Source: Tamlana sp. 2_MG-2023 (GTDB lineage Bacteria > Bacteroidota > Bacteroidia > Flavobacteriales > Flavobacteriaceae). Taken from it: a DNA stretch of 64,000 nucleotides. This document shows positions 38,512 to 48,149 of the stretch, in pieces. The first letter of the stretch is position 1. The number at the start of each line of letters is the position of its first letter. The stretch is taken from the NCBI RefSeq assembly GCF_030548465.1, contig NZ_JAUOSF010000002.1:461070-525069 (forward strand), written 5' to 3'. The translations under genes and the position numbers were made by a program. Below the pieces are notes generated by a model. It had not been told where the DNA came from. It saw only the letters and a program-made list of their open reading frames with translations, and did not search any database.

Positions 38512-39186
38512 ATGAAGCTATCCATACTTAAATTATTAACCTTAAGTTTAGTTGTACTAATTTCAAGTTGTTCAAGTGTAAAAGAATTAAACCACTGGAC
38601 CTCTAATGATGTGGCAACTATTAAATCTCAAAACATCTTAGTCATTGTTAAAGCTAAAAAATCTCACATACGCGAATCTTTTGAAAAACAAATTACCAAA
38701 CAGCTTAAAGCTGAAAATTTAAACGCGACCTCTAGTTATGAGCAATTCCCGGAATTAAATCCGAATGATACTTTAACAAAAGCAGAGCTAGCACAACTTA
38801 AAGAGAAGTTTCAAAAAGCAGGTTTCAATGGTATTGTTTTTAGTCGCGTTATAGGTGTGGAAAAATTAACCAATACGACAACTTCTGGTGGCTATGAAGC
38901 TGGTGCTACTTTAGGTGATTACCCATATTTATACGATATGGGATTCTACGGTTTTTACTCAAACACACTTCCAATGCCAAGTTTTGAAGGTGTTTACGAA
39001 CCTATGGAAATACAAACCCAAACTGCTAACATCTATGTTTTAGAAACTGTGGTTTACAACTTAGATTTAGAAACAAAAAAACAAATGGTAGCTTCTGTAA
39101 CCTCTAAGATAGAAAACGTTGAAACAGGTCATAATTTGGCGAAAAACTACGCTAAAACCATTGTTAACGGTGTGAAAAAGAAGTAA
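38512..39186 (+). CDS. Lipoprotein of unknown function
   Basis: 224 residues. A lipoprotein signal ends LVVLISSC, with Cys at residue 20. The mature part has ILVIVKAKKSHIRESFEKQITKQL, a two-layer alpha/beta pattern like that of proteins that resemble TolB N-terminal or LpoB-type domains, followed by a Gly/Tyr-rich insert (GGYEAGATLGDYPYLYDMGFYGF). The function is unknown. A hairpin terminator follows. Confidence 0.8.
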   Translation: MKLSILKLLTLSLVVLISSCSSVKELNHWTSNDVATIKSQNILVIVKAKKSHIRESFEKQITKQLKAENLNATSSYEQFPELNPNDTLTKAELAQLKEKFQKAGFNGIVFSRVIGVEKLTNTTTSGGYEAGATLGDYPYLYDMGFYGFYSNTLPMPSFEGVYEPMEIQTQTANIYVLETVVYNLDLETKKQMVASVTSKIENVETGHNLAKNYAKTIVNGVKKK

Positions 39187-39212
39187 ACACAAAGGTTAAT
39201 GATAAACCAAAT

Positions 39213-39256
39213 AAGCTGAATAAAGACATGGAAATTGTTACTTTATTCAGCTTTTA
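39213..39256 (+). terminator. Terminator after the lipoprotein gene
   Basis: Stem AGCTGAATAAAG / CTTTATTCAGCT with a ~15-nt loop, followed by TTTTATA. Confidence 0.7.
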
Positions 39257-39407
39257 TACTTTAAAGGATTATGGATATGATTTAAACTCTAGATTCAGTT
39301 TATCAGATATATTATGATTTTTTATATCCATTTTCTCAACTTTAGTTATATTTATACAAGCAAAAAACTATTAATTAATTTATACAACCCTTATTAAATC
39401 AAACATT

Positions 39408-40040
39408 ATGAAAAAAATTACATTACTTATTCTACTTGTATCTTTGGTACCTTTGCATGCTGCTTTCGCTCAAAGTTTTGAAATAACCCCCTCTTATGGT
39501 ACACAATTTGGAGCAAAATTAAATTACGGTTACGGATACTTACAAGTTGAAAATAGTGGACAAATTGGTATTACTGTTGGTATGGAAGTTCGACCAAATG
39601 TTGTTGGTGAATTAAGCTATTACCGTCATAGTACGCAATTAAACATAAAGGATATTGACTATGCTCCAAATAAATCTAGATTATCAGATCTTAATATGGA
39701 TTGGTTTTTCTTAGGTGCCAATCATTATTTTGGTAGCAATGATTTTGTTAAACCTTTCTTGGGTGGCGGATTAGGTGTGGTTTTTGTAACGCCTGAAAAT
39801 GAAAATAGAGCCATTATCGGTTATGATTTAGATAATTCAACACGTTTTTCATTCCTTTTTAAAGGAGGTGCTAATTTCATGTTAACCGAGATGATTGGGT
39901 TAAATGTACAAGGTAACTTATTTATTCCTATTGAGTACGGCGGATTTTACGTTGGTACTGGAGGAGCTGGAGTTGGAACACAAAGTACTATTGTTTTGGC
40001 AGGTTTAAGTGCTGGATTAGTATTTAAACTAGGCGCGTAA
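39408..40040 (+). CDS. Outer-membrane beta-barrel protein (OmpW/porin-like family)
   Basis: 210 residues with a signal peptide (1-22, ending AAFAQ). Strand pattern with alternating hydrophobics and Gly (SFEITPSYGTQFGAKLNYGY, FVKPFLGGGLGVVFVTPE), ending GLSAGLVFKLGA. It is typical of eight-stranded small outer-membrane barrels in Bacteroidota. No substrate can be named. Confidence 0.82.
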   Translation: MKKITLLILLVSLVPLHAAFAQSFEITPSYGTQFGAKLNYGYGYLQVENSGQIGITVGMEVRPNVVGELSYYRHSTQLNIKDIDYAPNKSRLSDLNMDWFFLGANHYFGSNDFVKPFLGGGLGVVFVTPENENRAIIGYDLDNSTRFSFLFKGGANFMLTEMIGLNVQGNLFIPIEYGGFYVGTGGAGVGTQSTIVLAGLSAGLVFKLGA

Positions 40041-40065
40041 ACAAAAGATATTTTAAATTTTTCTT

Positions 40066-40112
40066 ACCTTTAAACTGGGAAACAACAATGTTTTCTAGTT
40101 TAAAGGTTTTTT
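40066..40112 (+). terminator. Terminator after the outer-membrane protein gene
   Basis: ACCTTTAAACT / AGTTTAAAGGT stem with a 20-nt loop followed by T residues. Confidence 0.75.
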
Positions 40113-40130
40113 ATTTTAATACAGTAAATT

Positions 40131-41093
40131 ATGAAAATTGTAGTTTTAGATGGTTATACGCTTAATCCAGGAGATTTAACTTGGGAAGGTTTGGAAGAAT
40201 TAGGGAATTTAAAAGTATATGAACGTACACCTTTTGAAGATGAAGCTATTTTAAAAAACATTGGAGATGCCGAATTTGTTTATACCAATAAAACACCTTT
40301 ATCTGAAGACGTTATAGCCAAAGCGCCAAATCTAAAATACATAGGAGTACTTGCCACGGGTTATAATGTAGTTGCTATTGAAGCTGCCAAAAAGCGAGAT
40401 ATTGTAGTAACCAATGTACCAGAGTACAGCACGATATCGGTAGCACAATTTACAATGGCCTTATTGCTAGAAATGTGCCATCATGTTGGTAACCACAACC
40501 AAGCGGTACAAGCTGGTGATTGGAGCAAAAGTCCCGATTTTTCTTTTTGGAACCATCCCTTAATCGAATTAAGCGGAAAAACTATGGGTATAATTGGTTT
40601 TGGTAATATTGGTCAGGCCACAGCTAAAATAGCGCAAGCTTTCGGATTAAATATCGTGACTTACAGCAGAACAAAATACCCTGAATTAGAGTCTGAAACC
40701 TGTAAATTCGTTTCTCTAGACGAACTTCTTGAACAATCTGACATTATTAGTTTACATTGTCCGTTGTTTGAAGAAACCAAACATATTATTAACAAAGATA
40801 GCATCGCTAAAATGAAAGATGGCGTGATGCTTATAAATACTTCTCGTGGTCCTTTAATTAATGAAGAAGATCTGAAAAATGCATTAAATGATGATAAAGT
40901 TTATAGCGCTGCCATCGATGTCGCTTCGGCGGAACCCATTGATCCAGACAATCCGTTGTTATCGGCAAAAAACTGCATCATTACACCTCATATTGCTTGG
41001 GCTCCAAAAGAAGCCAGATTCAGATTAATGCAAACTACGGTTGATAACCTAAGAGCTTATCTTTCTGAAAAACCAGTAAATGTTGTGAATTAG
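40131..41093 (+). CDS. D-2-hydroxyacid dehydrogenase (NAD-dependent)
   Basis: 320 residues. The NAD-binding Rossmann motif GIIGFGNIGQATAKIAQAFG, catalytic Arg in LINTSRGPLINEEDL and His in CIITPHIAWAPKEAR are all present. The family reduces 2-oxoacids or oxidises D-2-hydroxyacids; the size and LDGYTLNPGDLTWEGLEEL opening resemble hydroxypyruvate reductase / glycerate dehydrogenase. Single gene. The 41094-41406 stretch that follows holds no gene and one TTCCGCGAAAGCG phrase. Confidence 0.93.
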   Translation: MKIVVLDGYTLNPGDLTWEGLEELGNLKVYERTPFEDEAILKNIGDAEFVYTNKTPLSEDVIAKAPNLKYIGVLATGYNVVAIEAAKKRDIVVTNVPEYSTISVAQFTMALLLEMCHHVGNHNQAVQAGDWSKSPDFSFWNHPLIELSGKTMGIIGFGNIGQATAKIAQAFGLNIVTYSRTKYPELESETCKFVSLDELLEQSDIISLHCPLFEETKHIINKDSIAKMKDGVMLINTSRGPLINEEDLKNALNDDKVYSAAIDVASAEPIDPDNPLLSAKNCIITPHIAWAPKEARFRLMQTTVDNLRAYLSEKPVNVVN

Positions 41094-41406
41094 TTTTACA
41101 GCTTATTTTTGTGACTAACAGATTAATTGAACCTATACCCAATTCCGCGAAAGCGAAACCTAAATAAAACATTTAAGAGTTAATCGAAAACTTCTCTGTG
41201 CCACAAATTGAACCTTTACTGCGCTCGGCCTAATATTATATTAAAAATAAATATTAATTATTTGAGGCGACGTTATGCTATCAGGATAATTACAAGTGAC
41301 TAAAATTAGTTATCAGAAAGTCTCATTACCTAAAGGTGTGAAATGTAAAAAACTTGTTCAGTTTTCATGAAATATCAATATAACTCTGATTAATAGTTAC
41401 TAACAA

Positions 41407-43914
41407 CTAATCTATTTTAGCATTTTTTAAACGCAGCGCATTAGAAATCACAGACACCGAACTGAAGCTCATGGCTAAAGCGGCGATCATAGGCGAAAGC
41501 AAAATTCCGAAAACAGGAAATAACGCACCCGCCGCAATTGGGACACCTATGGCATTGTAGATTAGCGCAAAAAACAAATTCTGTTTGATGTTACGCATCA
41601 CTTTATCACTTAAATGTTTTGCTTTTAAAATTCCATGTAAATCACCTTTAACCAGAGTAATCATGGCACTTTCAATAGCCACATTAGTTCCTGTGCCCAT
41701 GGCAATACCTACATCACTTTGGGCTAATGCAGGGGCATCATTTATACCATCACCCGCCATAGCTACTATGTTTCCGTTGTTTTGGAGATTCTTAACCTCA
41801 TTAAGTTTATCTTCTGGAAGCATGCTTGCTTTAAAACGATTGATATTTAGCTCATTAGCCACCGCTTGCGCCGTATTAAAATTGTCTCCCGTTAACATCA
41901 CGACGTCTACACCATTGTTTTGTAATGCTTTAATGGCTTTAGCGCTGGTCTCTTTAATTTTATCTGAAATAACCACAAAACCCTTAACTTCATTATTAAT
42001 CGCTAAAAAGGACACGGTTTTGCCTTGTTTCTGGAATAATGCTGCTTTTTCTTCCATTTTGGAATCAATTGAAGCATGTACATATTCCATCATTTTAGGG
42101 TTACCTAAACTTATCTTTTCACCATTTATCATGGCTTCAACACCTTTACCGGTAACGGCACTAAAACCTTCAGATTTTAAGGTTTCTATCTGTTGTGATC
42201 TGCCATATTTTACAGTAGCTTCAGCAAGTGGGTGTTCGCTATTTATATTCAGTGAGACGATGTATTGAAGCAGGTCTTTTTCAGAAAAATTATTATTGAA
42301 TGTACCCACAGTTTCCACTGTTGGTTTCCCTTCGGTAATGGTTCCAGTTTTGTCAATAATTAGAGTGTCGACCTGATGCATTTTTTCAAGAGCTTCGGCA
42401 TTTTTTATAAGCACACCATTTTGAGCACCCTTCCCTACGCCTACCATCACAGACATTGGCGTTGCTAAACCCAAAGCACATGGGCAAGCAATAATTAAAA
42501 CGGCAATGGCATTAACTAAAGCATAGACATAAACGGGTTCTGGCCCCCAAATGGTCCAAGCCAAGAAAGTTATTATGGAAATAAAAACAACGATAGGTAC
42601 AAAATAACCTGAAACTTTATCGGCTAATTTTTGAATAGGTGCACGACTTCGGCTCGCCTCATTAACCATATGAATAATTTGAGATAGTAAAGTATCGCTA
42701 CCAACTTTTTCAGCTTTCATTAAAAACGTTTGGTTGCCGTTTATGGTTCCGCTATTAACTTTATCATTATTGCTTTTATTAACAGGGATTGGTTCACCGG
42801 TAATCATTGATTCGTCGATTGTAGTGGTTCCTTCAATAATAACACCATCAACAGGAATTTTATCGCCAGGTTTAACTTTTAGAATATCGTTTAATTCAAT
42901 TTTATCAATTGACACTTCAACTTCATGATCATTAACAATTTTAAGCGCCTTATTAGGTGCCAATTTCAGAAGTTCTTTAACCGCTTGATTGGTTTTACTA
43001 TGTGCTCTGGCTTCTAATAATTGTCCGAATAAAACCAGCGTTAAAATAACGGTAGCCGCTTCAAAATAGACATGAACGATTCCGTTTTCGGTTTTAAACT
43101 GTGCCGGAAAAATATCTGGAAAAAACATTCCGAAAACACTAAATAACCAGGACACACCTGCCCCTATTCCGATTAGTGTAAACATGTTAAGGTTCCATGT
43201 TTTTATGCTCTTATAAGCACGTTCAAAAAACACCCAAGTCGCGTAGAACACTACGGGAATGGAGAGTATAAATTGTATCCAATTCCAATATTTTTGATCT
43301 AAAATAGCATATAGCGGATTATTAGACAGCATATCGCTCATGGCTATTAAAAAAATAGGAAGAGTAAAGGCAACCGCTATTTTAAACTTTTTTAGCAGCT
43401 TTTGATATGTTTTTTCTTCAGAAGACAAATCAGCTTCAACAGGCACTAAATCCATACCACAAATAGGGCAATCTGCAGGTTCATCTTCCAGAACTTCAGG
43501 ATGCATGGGGCAGGTCCATTGACTCACGGCGCTTACCGTTACATTTTGCTGCTCAACCAAATCCATGCCGCAAACAGGACAATCGCCAGGTTTATCGTAA
43601 GTTTTATCACCTTCGCAATGCATTGGGCAATAGAAAACGCCATTACCTATGCCTTTGGGTTTGTCTATTTTTTTCGAATGGCTTGAGCAACAACTCTTTT
43701 CATTTATATTGTGAATCGTATAATTACCACCATCATCAAATAAAGCTTTTTGAAATGTTTCAATAGGAATATGGTTAACCATTTCGATAGTCGCTTCCGC
43801 TGCTTTTAAGTCAACAACCGCACTAGAAACTCCCGATACATCGGAAAGTATTTTTTCAACGTGGTTACGGCAACCGTTACAGGACATACCTTGTATTTTA
43901 TATGTGTGTTTCAT
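41407..43914 (-). CDS. copA: Copper-transporting P1B-type ATPase
   Basis: 835 residues. An N-terminal heavy-metal-associated domain (GMSCNGCRNHVEKIL) is followed by two short Cys/His metal-binding motifs (FYCPMHCEGDKTYDKPGDCP, WTCPMHPEVLEDEPADCPIC). Eight membrane helices follow, with the transport motif ACPCALGLATP, the actuator ITGEPIPV, the phosphorylated aspartate in DKTGTITEG, the P1B histidine in SEHPLAEATV and the hinge GDGINDAPAL. It exports Cu+ across the inner membrane. The last gene before the integron-like region on this side is the Zn-ribbon ORF 8 bp upstream of it. Confidence 0.95.
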   Translation of the reverse strand: MKHTYKIQGMSCNGCRNHVEKILSDVSGVSSAVVDLKAAEATIEMVNHIPIETFQKALFDDGGNYTIHNINEKSCCSSHSKKIDKPKGIGNGVFYCPMHCEGDKTYDKPGDCPVCGMDLVEQQNVTVSAVSQWTCPMHPEVLEDEPADCPICGMDLVPVEADLSSEEKTYQKLLKKFKIAVAFTLPIFLIAMSDMLSNNPLYAILDQKYWNWIQFILSIPVVFYATWVFFERAYKSIKTWNLNMFTLIGIGAGVSWLFSVFGMFFPDIFPAQFKTENGIVHVYFEAATVILTLVLFGQLLEARAHSKTNQAVKELLKLAPNKALKIVNDHEVEVSIDKIELNDILKVKPGDKIPVDGVIIEGTTTIDESMITGEPIPVNKSNNDKVNSGTINGNQTFLMKAEKVGSDTLLSQIIHMVNEASRSRAPIQKLADKVSGYFVPIVVFISIITFLAWTIWGPEPVYVYALVNAIAVLIIACPCALGLATPMSVMVGVGKGAQNGVLIKNAEALEKMHQVDTLIIDKTGTITEGKPTVETVGTFNNNFSEKDLLQYIVSLNINSEHPLAEATVKYGRSQQIETLKSEGFSAVTGKGVEAMINGEKISLGNPKMMEYVHASIDSKMEEKAALFQKQGKTVSFLAINNEVKGFVVISDKIKETSAKAIKALQNNGVDVVMLTGDNFNTAQAVANELNINRFKASMLPEDKLNEVKNLQNNGNIVAMAGDGINDAPALAQSDVGIAMGTGTNVAIESAMITLVKGDLHGILKAKHLSDKVMRNIKQNLFFALIYNAIGVPIAAGALFPVFGILLSPMIAALAMSFSSVSVISNALRLKNAKID

Positions 43915-43922
43915 TTGTGCTG

Positions 43923-44312
43923 CTATATTTTAGATTGTTCCATGTACTCTTGCCATAGAATTAAAACGTATTTGTTTTTACTATTTTCAGTAATCCTCAG
44001 AAAGCCAAATTCATATACAAAAAGATAAACTTCTCCTTTCTGATTTTTCCAATAGTGCGTAAAATAGTTGGGGTTAAAACCTTTTTCTAGTAATAATTCG
44101 GCTCTTAAAGTTACTTTACCACCTTTGTTATATTCTTTTAATATTTTCCTGTTTAGTTTTAACTGATTGTCAACTTTATTATAAAAACGTTCGGGCTGCA
44201 CTTTTGCTTGCTGATATTGATAGGCACTTTTGCATTGTACATCACAGAACTTTTTATCTGTTCTTCCGGTTAATTCACTTTTACAGTATAAACAATTGGT
44301 GTAAAACCTCAT
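43923..44312 (-). CDS. Zinc-ribbon protein of unknown function
   Basis: 129 residues. The N-terminal CLYCKSELTGRTDKKFCDVQCKSAYQ has two CxxC-like pairs of a treble-clef/zinc ribbon; the rest is basic and helical with a C-terminal aromatic strand (GEVYLFVYEFGFLRITE). It lies directly upstream of copA on the same strand and may be co-transcribed. Similar ORFs are frequent in flavobacteria. It is divergent from the recombinase gene with ~94 bp between starts. Confidence 0.8.
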   Translation of the reverse strand: MRFYTNCLYCKSELTGRTDKKFCDVQCKSAYQYQQAKVQPERFYNKVDNQLKLNRKILKEYNKGGKVTLRAELLLEKGFNPNYFTHYWKNQKGEVYLFVYEFGFLRITENSKNKYVLILWQEYMEQSKI

Positions 44313-44406
44313 AATAATTAATTTATCGGTATAATATACGAATGTTATTCATATAAAACACCTTTAAGTCATATCTGACCTCTAATATTGCATAAAAATT
44401 AAAATT

Positions 44407-45537
44407 ATGGAAAAAGGTAGAAGCATCACATTAAAACACCTTTTAATTAAAGATATAAAACAAATAGGTTTACAATTTACAACCGACAAAGTTATACATG
44501 CCCTTGTAAAAGAACTTCCCGATGTAAAATGGAGCAATGAATTTAATATGGCATATATTGTAAATACACCAGGAAATCTAGATCTCATTTTTAAAAAGTT
44601 TAAGGGCGTTGCCTGGGTAAATGGTCATTATTTTTTTGACAACAAACCTATTAATGAGCATAGTGAACCAATGGATATTACTTGGTTTAGAAACCGTGCT
44701 CTTCCTAAAGTTTACAGGCTTTGTCCTACCTCGTATTTAGACAAGCTCGAAATTAAAAAGTATGCCAACAATACCATAAAATCTTATATCGTCGCTTTTG
44801 AACATTTTATCAATTATTATCCAGATAAAGAATTGATTGCTATTAATGAAAATGATGTTAGACAGTATATTCTAAAATTAGTACAAGGTGGCAAATCGGA
44901 TTCTTATATAAACATGTCTATTAATAGTATAAAGTTTTACTATGAATCGGTTCTTGGCATGCCTAATCGTTTTTATAAAATTGAACGTCCTAGAAAGGAA
45001 AAGAAATTACCTCAAGTACTTTCTAAAGAAGCCGTTTTAAGGATAATAGCTCATACCAATAACTTAAAACACAAATGTATTGTAAGTTTATTATATTCCT
45101 CTGGAATACGCCGTAATGAGTTGGTTAATTTAAAAATTACTGATATTGATAGTTCACGCATGCTAATTCGTATTCATGCTGCTAAAGGAAAAAAAGATCG
45201 TTACACACTCCTATCACATAATTTACTGAACGATTTACGAGCGTATTACAAGCAATGGAAACCAAGAACCTACATTATTGAAGGTATGTATGGTAAACAG
45301 TATTCGGCGCAAAGTATAGGACGTGTTGTTACGAATGCTGCAAAAAGGGCTAAAATCCCTATAACCGTGACTCCTCATATGCTTAGACATAGTTTTGCAA
45401 CCCACCTTTTGGAAGATGGTGTGGATTTAAGGCAAATTCAAGTTTTGTTAGGTCATAGCTCTACCAAAACCACTGAAATTTACACACATGTAGCTACGAC
45501 TGCTTTTAAGCAGATTAAAAATCCGTTGGATGATTAA
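44407..45537 (+). CDS. Tyrosine recombinase (non-IntI) heading an integron-like cassette array
   Basis: 376 residues. An N-terminal ~100-residue extra domain (ITLKHLLIKDIKQIGLQFTT, then KGVAWVNGHYFF) is followed by a SAM-like core-binding domain (~105-200) and a catalytic domain with a complete active site: R235, K260, H324, R327, H350 and nucleophile Y359. Between K260 and H324 the chain is short, about 60 residues. IntI integrases carry an additional ~35-45 residue domain in that interval, which I do not see. The gene is co-directional with the array and ends 83 bp before the first cassette, whereas classical intI is divergent. The proposed job, cassette excision and insertion, rests on this position and is unproven; a XerC/D-like or transposon enzyme is the alternative. 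A weak -7-like TAATATTG is at 44393. Confidence 0.9.
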   Translation: MEKGRSITLKHLLIKDIKQIGLQFTTDKVIHALVKELPDVKWSNEFNMAYIVNTPGNLDLIFKKFKGVAWVNGHYFFDNKPINEHSEPMDITWFRNRALPKVYRLCPTSYLDKLEIKKYANNTIKSYIVAFEHFINYYPDKELIAINENDVRQYILKLVQGGKSDSYINMSINSIKFYYESVLGMPNRFYKIERPRKEKKLPQVLSKEAVLRIIAHTNNLKHKCIVSLLYSSGIRRNELVNLKITDIDSSRMLIRIHAAKGKKDRYTLLSHNLLNDLRAYYKQWKPRTYIIEGMYGKQYSAQSIGRVVTNAAKRAKIPITVTPHMLRHSFATHLLEDGVDLRQIQVLLGHSSTKTTEIYTHVATTAFKQIKNPLDD

Positions 45538-45590
45538 AAACATATAAAAGATATATACCACATATATTTCATATACCTTATATTTGGGGA

Positions 45591-45615
45591 TATATAGAAC
45601 ATAATGTTCTATATA
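45591..45615. promoter_or_regulatory. Candidate attI-like recombination site (perfect inverted repeat)
   Basis: Arms TATATAGAACAT and ATGTTCTATATA are perfect reverse complements separated by a single A. The repeat ends 5 bp before the first cassette start (GTT at 45621) and lies 53 bp after the recombinase stop. Tyrosine recombinases bind inverted core half-sites, so this is the best candidate for the array's primary attachment site. It could instead be a regulatory palindrome or a recombinase-gene terminator without a T-run. Confidence 0.5.
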
Positions 45616-45651
45616 GTATTGTTAGGGTACATTTAGAGAAACCAAAAATCA

Positions 45652-46473
45652 ATGAGATTTACAATTTTACTAACTACTTTCCTTCTCTCGCAACTGACCT
45701 TTTCACAGTCAATAGCAAGTTTTAACACCAATAATACAAAATACATTGAGAACGTAAATTTTGCTCAAATTATTGAAAAAACGAGTTTTTATAATTCGGA
45801 CGGAATTCAAACGGAAATTGAGCACAAGAATTTCAATAAATCAATGCAATTGACAAGCCTAAAAAGGTTCAATGATGAAAATAAATTGATTTGGCTAAAT
45901 ATATATAAATATGACAGTTTACAAAGGCGAGTGAGACTTGATAACAAAAGATGGATAAACTTAATCGGATATCAAACAAAACATACTGAATATAAATACG
46001 ACTCAATCGGCAATTCTGTTCAGATAGATTATAATTATCAAAAACAAATTTCGAATATTGCCCAATATTTTTTTGACAAAGAGAAAAACTTAATCAGACT
46101 TGAGAACTTTGCCGGTAATGGTAGTTTAATTGGTTATGAAACAGCAAATTACGATTATAAAAAAAATATTGTAGCTATCAATCAATATAATAACAAAAAC
46201 GAGTTAGTTAACTCCAATAATAGAGCAATAAGTCATTCTGGAAACAAAAAGCAAAAGTCTTCGAATAAATATAATGAACAAGGAGATTTAATATTTTATA
46301 AGAGAAATTGGAATGATAATGATAATGTTTGTTACACTATAAAATATAAGTATGACAAAAAAGGAAATTGGATTTCTAAAAAAAGATATAGCCATATACT
46401 GACTCAAAACGGAAAGTTGAAAAATAAAAAAACAAAAATGATTAAAACGAGAAAAATAAAATGTAGAGAATAA
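45652..46473 (+). CDS. Cassette 1: exported protein with YD-like repeats
   Basis: 273 residues with a signal peptide (1-19, ending LTFSQS). The mature part has several YKYDxxGN-type phrases (TEYKYDSIGNSVQIDYNYQ, ANYDYKKNIVAINQY, IKYKYDKKGNWISKKRY) like those of RHS/WapA-type proteins, but too few for a full shell. It has a basic C-terminus. The start codon is 31 nt after the cassette boundary. Function unknown; extracytoplasmic. Only one gene is in the cassette. Confidence 0.78.
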   Translation: MRFTILLTTFLLSQLTFSQSIASFNTNNTKYIENVNFAQIIEKTSFYNSDGIQTEIEHKNFNKSMQLTSLKRFNDENKLIWLNIYKYDSLQRRVRLDNKRWINLIGYQTKHTEYKYDSIGNSVQIDYNYQKQISNIAQYFFDKEKNLIRLENFAGNGSLIGYETANYDYKKNIVAINQYNNKNELVNSNNRAISHSGNKKQKSSNKYNEQGDLIFYKRNWNDNDNVCYTIKYKYDKKGNWISKKRYSHILTQNGKLKNKKTKMIKTRKIKCRE

Positions 46474-46478
46474 AAAAC

Positions 46479-46618
46479 GTACCCTAACACCGTATATAAT
46501 TTATTGCTAGGTTCTCGCCTACTTACGAAAATCCTCTCGGATTTTCTAGTCAGTTTATATTTGCTAAATTAGGTGATTAAAACCCGCAACAAACCATATA
46601 CATAATCCGTTATAGCAC
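46479..46618. repeat. attC-like site 1 (class B)
   Basis: The end GTACCCTAAC is the exact reverse complement of cassette 1's start GTTAGGGTAC. L-boxes GTATAT / ATATAC pair. The central hairpin GAAAATCC-TCTC-GGATTTTC is at 46527-46546. The right core is GTTATAGC of cassette 2. Confidence 0.85.
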
Positions 46619-46627
46619 ATTCAAAAA

Positions 46628-47188
46628 ATGACTGAAATTGAAGAAGATTTTCTAAATATTATTAATGATTTAAAAGATAAAATTGATCAGCCTACTAAAT
46701 ATAATAATAAAAAATCTGCGGGTTTAATAAGACAATTATTATTAGATGACTATCCACTCATCGACCAAGTTAATAGTAAACATAAACTAAAGATGTCTTT
46801 TAAAGTGCGAAAACTTAAAAATGCTGAACCTGGTATTGGAAAAATGATTATGGAGGGTATAGTTCCAAAGGAAATCACAAATGAATCAGATATTGAAACT
46901 ATTAATAGACAAAAATTCTTAAAATTACGTTGTTTAATTCTTCACGAACAAATATACAACGTACAAGATATTATAAAAATTAATTCAAATGTTAGAGGCG
47001 GGATTCATTCAGGCAAAGCAAAAACTGAAAAAGAAAAATTAGCAGTTGAAATGATAAATACTGGACCTAAAATTGGATATAAAAATGGAGAGCCAGCTGA
47101 TGTTACTTTAGGTTTAGTACATCCAATTGCTAAAATTTTATTAAAATCACTGGAAGAATTAGAATATAAAATAAAAAACGCGCTATAA
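46628..47188 (+). CDS. Cassette 2: protein of unknown function
   Basis: 186 residues, helical, charged, no signal. A conserved-looking segment NVRGGIHSGKAKTEKEKLAVEMINTG has a Gly-rich turn. I do not recognise the family. The start is 19 nt after the cassette boundary and the stop lies within the paired end of the attC-like site (GCTATAAC). Confidence 0.75.
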   Translation: MTEIEEDFLNIINDLKDKIDQPTKYNNKKSAGLIRQLLLDDYPLIDQVNSKHKLKMSFKVRKLKNAEPGIGKMIMEGIVPKEITNESDIETINRQKFLKLRCLILHEQIYNVQDIIKINSNVRGGIHSGKAKTEKEKLAVEMINTGPKIGYKNGEPADVTLGLVHPIAKILLKSLEELEYKIKNAL

Positions 47189-47378
47189 CACCGTGTATAA
47201 AACATAGCTAAATTAGGCTTTCCCAGAGGTTTTTGCTTGTTTCCCGAGTCCGCCAAATTTTTAATTTGGCTTTTACGTTTGACAATTTAAAAACAAAATT
47301 AAAAATTTAGCTCTGTTTTAGCCTTAAATATATTACCTTTTTACACGCTACGTTCCATACACATCAACGTTATGCGTA
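47182..47378. repeat. attC-like site 2 (class A)
   Basis: End GCTATAAC matches the start GTTATAGC of cassette 2. L-boxes GTGTAT / ATACAC. Central hairpin GCCAAATT / AATTTGGC at 47252-47270. A second internal stem AGCTAAATT / AATTTAGCT flanks it. The class A sequence is nearly identical in sites 2, 3, 8 and 9. Confidence 0.85.
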
Positions 47379-47411
47379 AGCACGAAAAACCACACTTCTA
47401 AATTATACCGA

Positions 47412-48146
47412 ATGAAGAAAATTTTAGACTTTAAAACGTTGATAGCAATTATTGGTATCGCTTTACCAATAATTTTATTTATCGTTTCAAAAGATATAAA
47501 AGAATTATCTTTTAAAAATATAGCTGTAACTGAATTAGTTTCTGACAAGAAAATATCAGACGAATCAATTAAGGTGTTTTTTGATAATGAACAAGTATTT
47601 AACTTATATTCTATCTCATCCGTTTTGACTAATACTGGAAATGTTCCTATAATTAACTCAGAATTATTGAATTCTCTACACGTAAGCTTTCAAGATTCTG
47701 TTAAAATTTTGAAGTATACAATAAATACTAAACCATCTAATATAAAATTAGACAAAGAGTCACAGTCAAATAATACATTGATATTAAAGCCTGACTTACT
47801 CAACCCAAAAGACAATATTCATATTAATTTTTATGTTACATCACCAAACGAAAAAGTCCTTCCTAAAATTACATCTCGAATTGTTGGTGGAGAAATTTTA
47901 AACCTTAATATGGATGAAGATATCAGGCAAAAATCAGATTTTAAAAACAAAGCCTTTGCGAGTTTTGAAGGAACTATTTATTGGATGTCTTTGATATATA
48001 CAATAATTTATATTTTTATTGTTTTCTGGGCTATTTATATCAATAAGGATATGAATTTAGACACATCTCTAAGCAAATTTTTGACGTTTTTCTTTATGAG
48101 TTTAGGGCTTATATGCTCGATATTATATCTGATTCAAACCAAATAA
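47412..48146 (+). CDS. Cassette 3: three-helix membrane protein of unknown function
   Basis: 244 residues. Membrane helices at ~9-26, ~188-208 and ~223-240 flank a ~150-residue, mainly beta, extracytoplasmic domain (VFNLYSISSVLTNTGNVPII, NLNMDEDIRQK). I do not recognise the family. The start is 43 nt after the boundary. Confidence 0.78.
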   Translation: MKKILDFKTLIAIIGIALPIILFIVSKDIKELSFKNIAVTELVSDKKISDESIKVFFDNEQVFNLYSISSVLTNTGNVPIINSELLNSLHVSFQDSVKILKYTINTKPSNIKLDKESQSNNTLILKPDLLNPKDNIHINFYVTSPNEKVLPKITSRIVGGEILNLNMDEDIRQKSDFKNKAFASFEGTIYWMSLIYTIIYIFIVFWAIYINKDMNLDTSLSKFLTFFFMSLGLICSILYLIQTK

Positions 48147-48149
48147 GCC

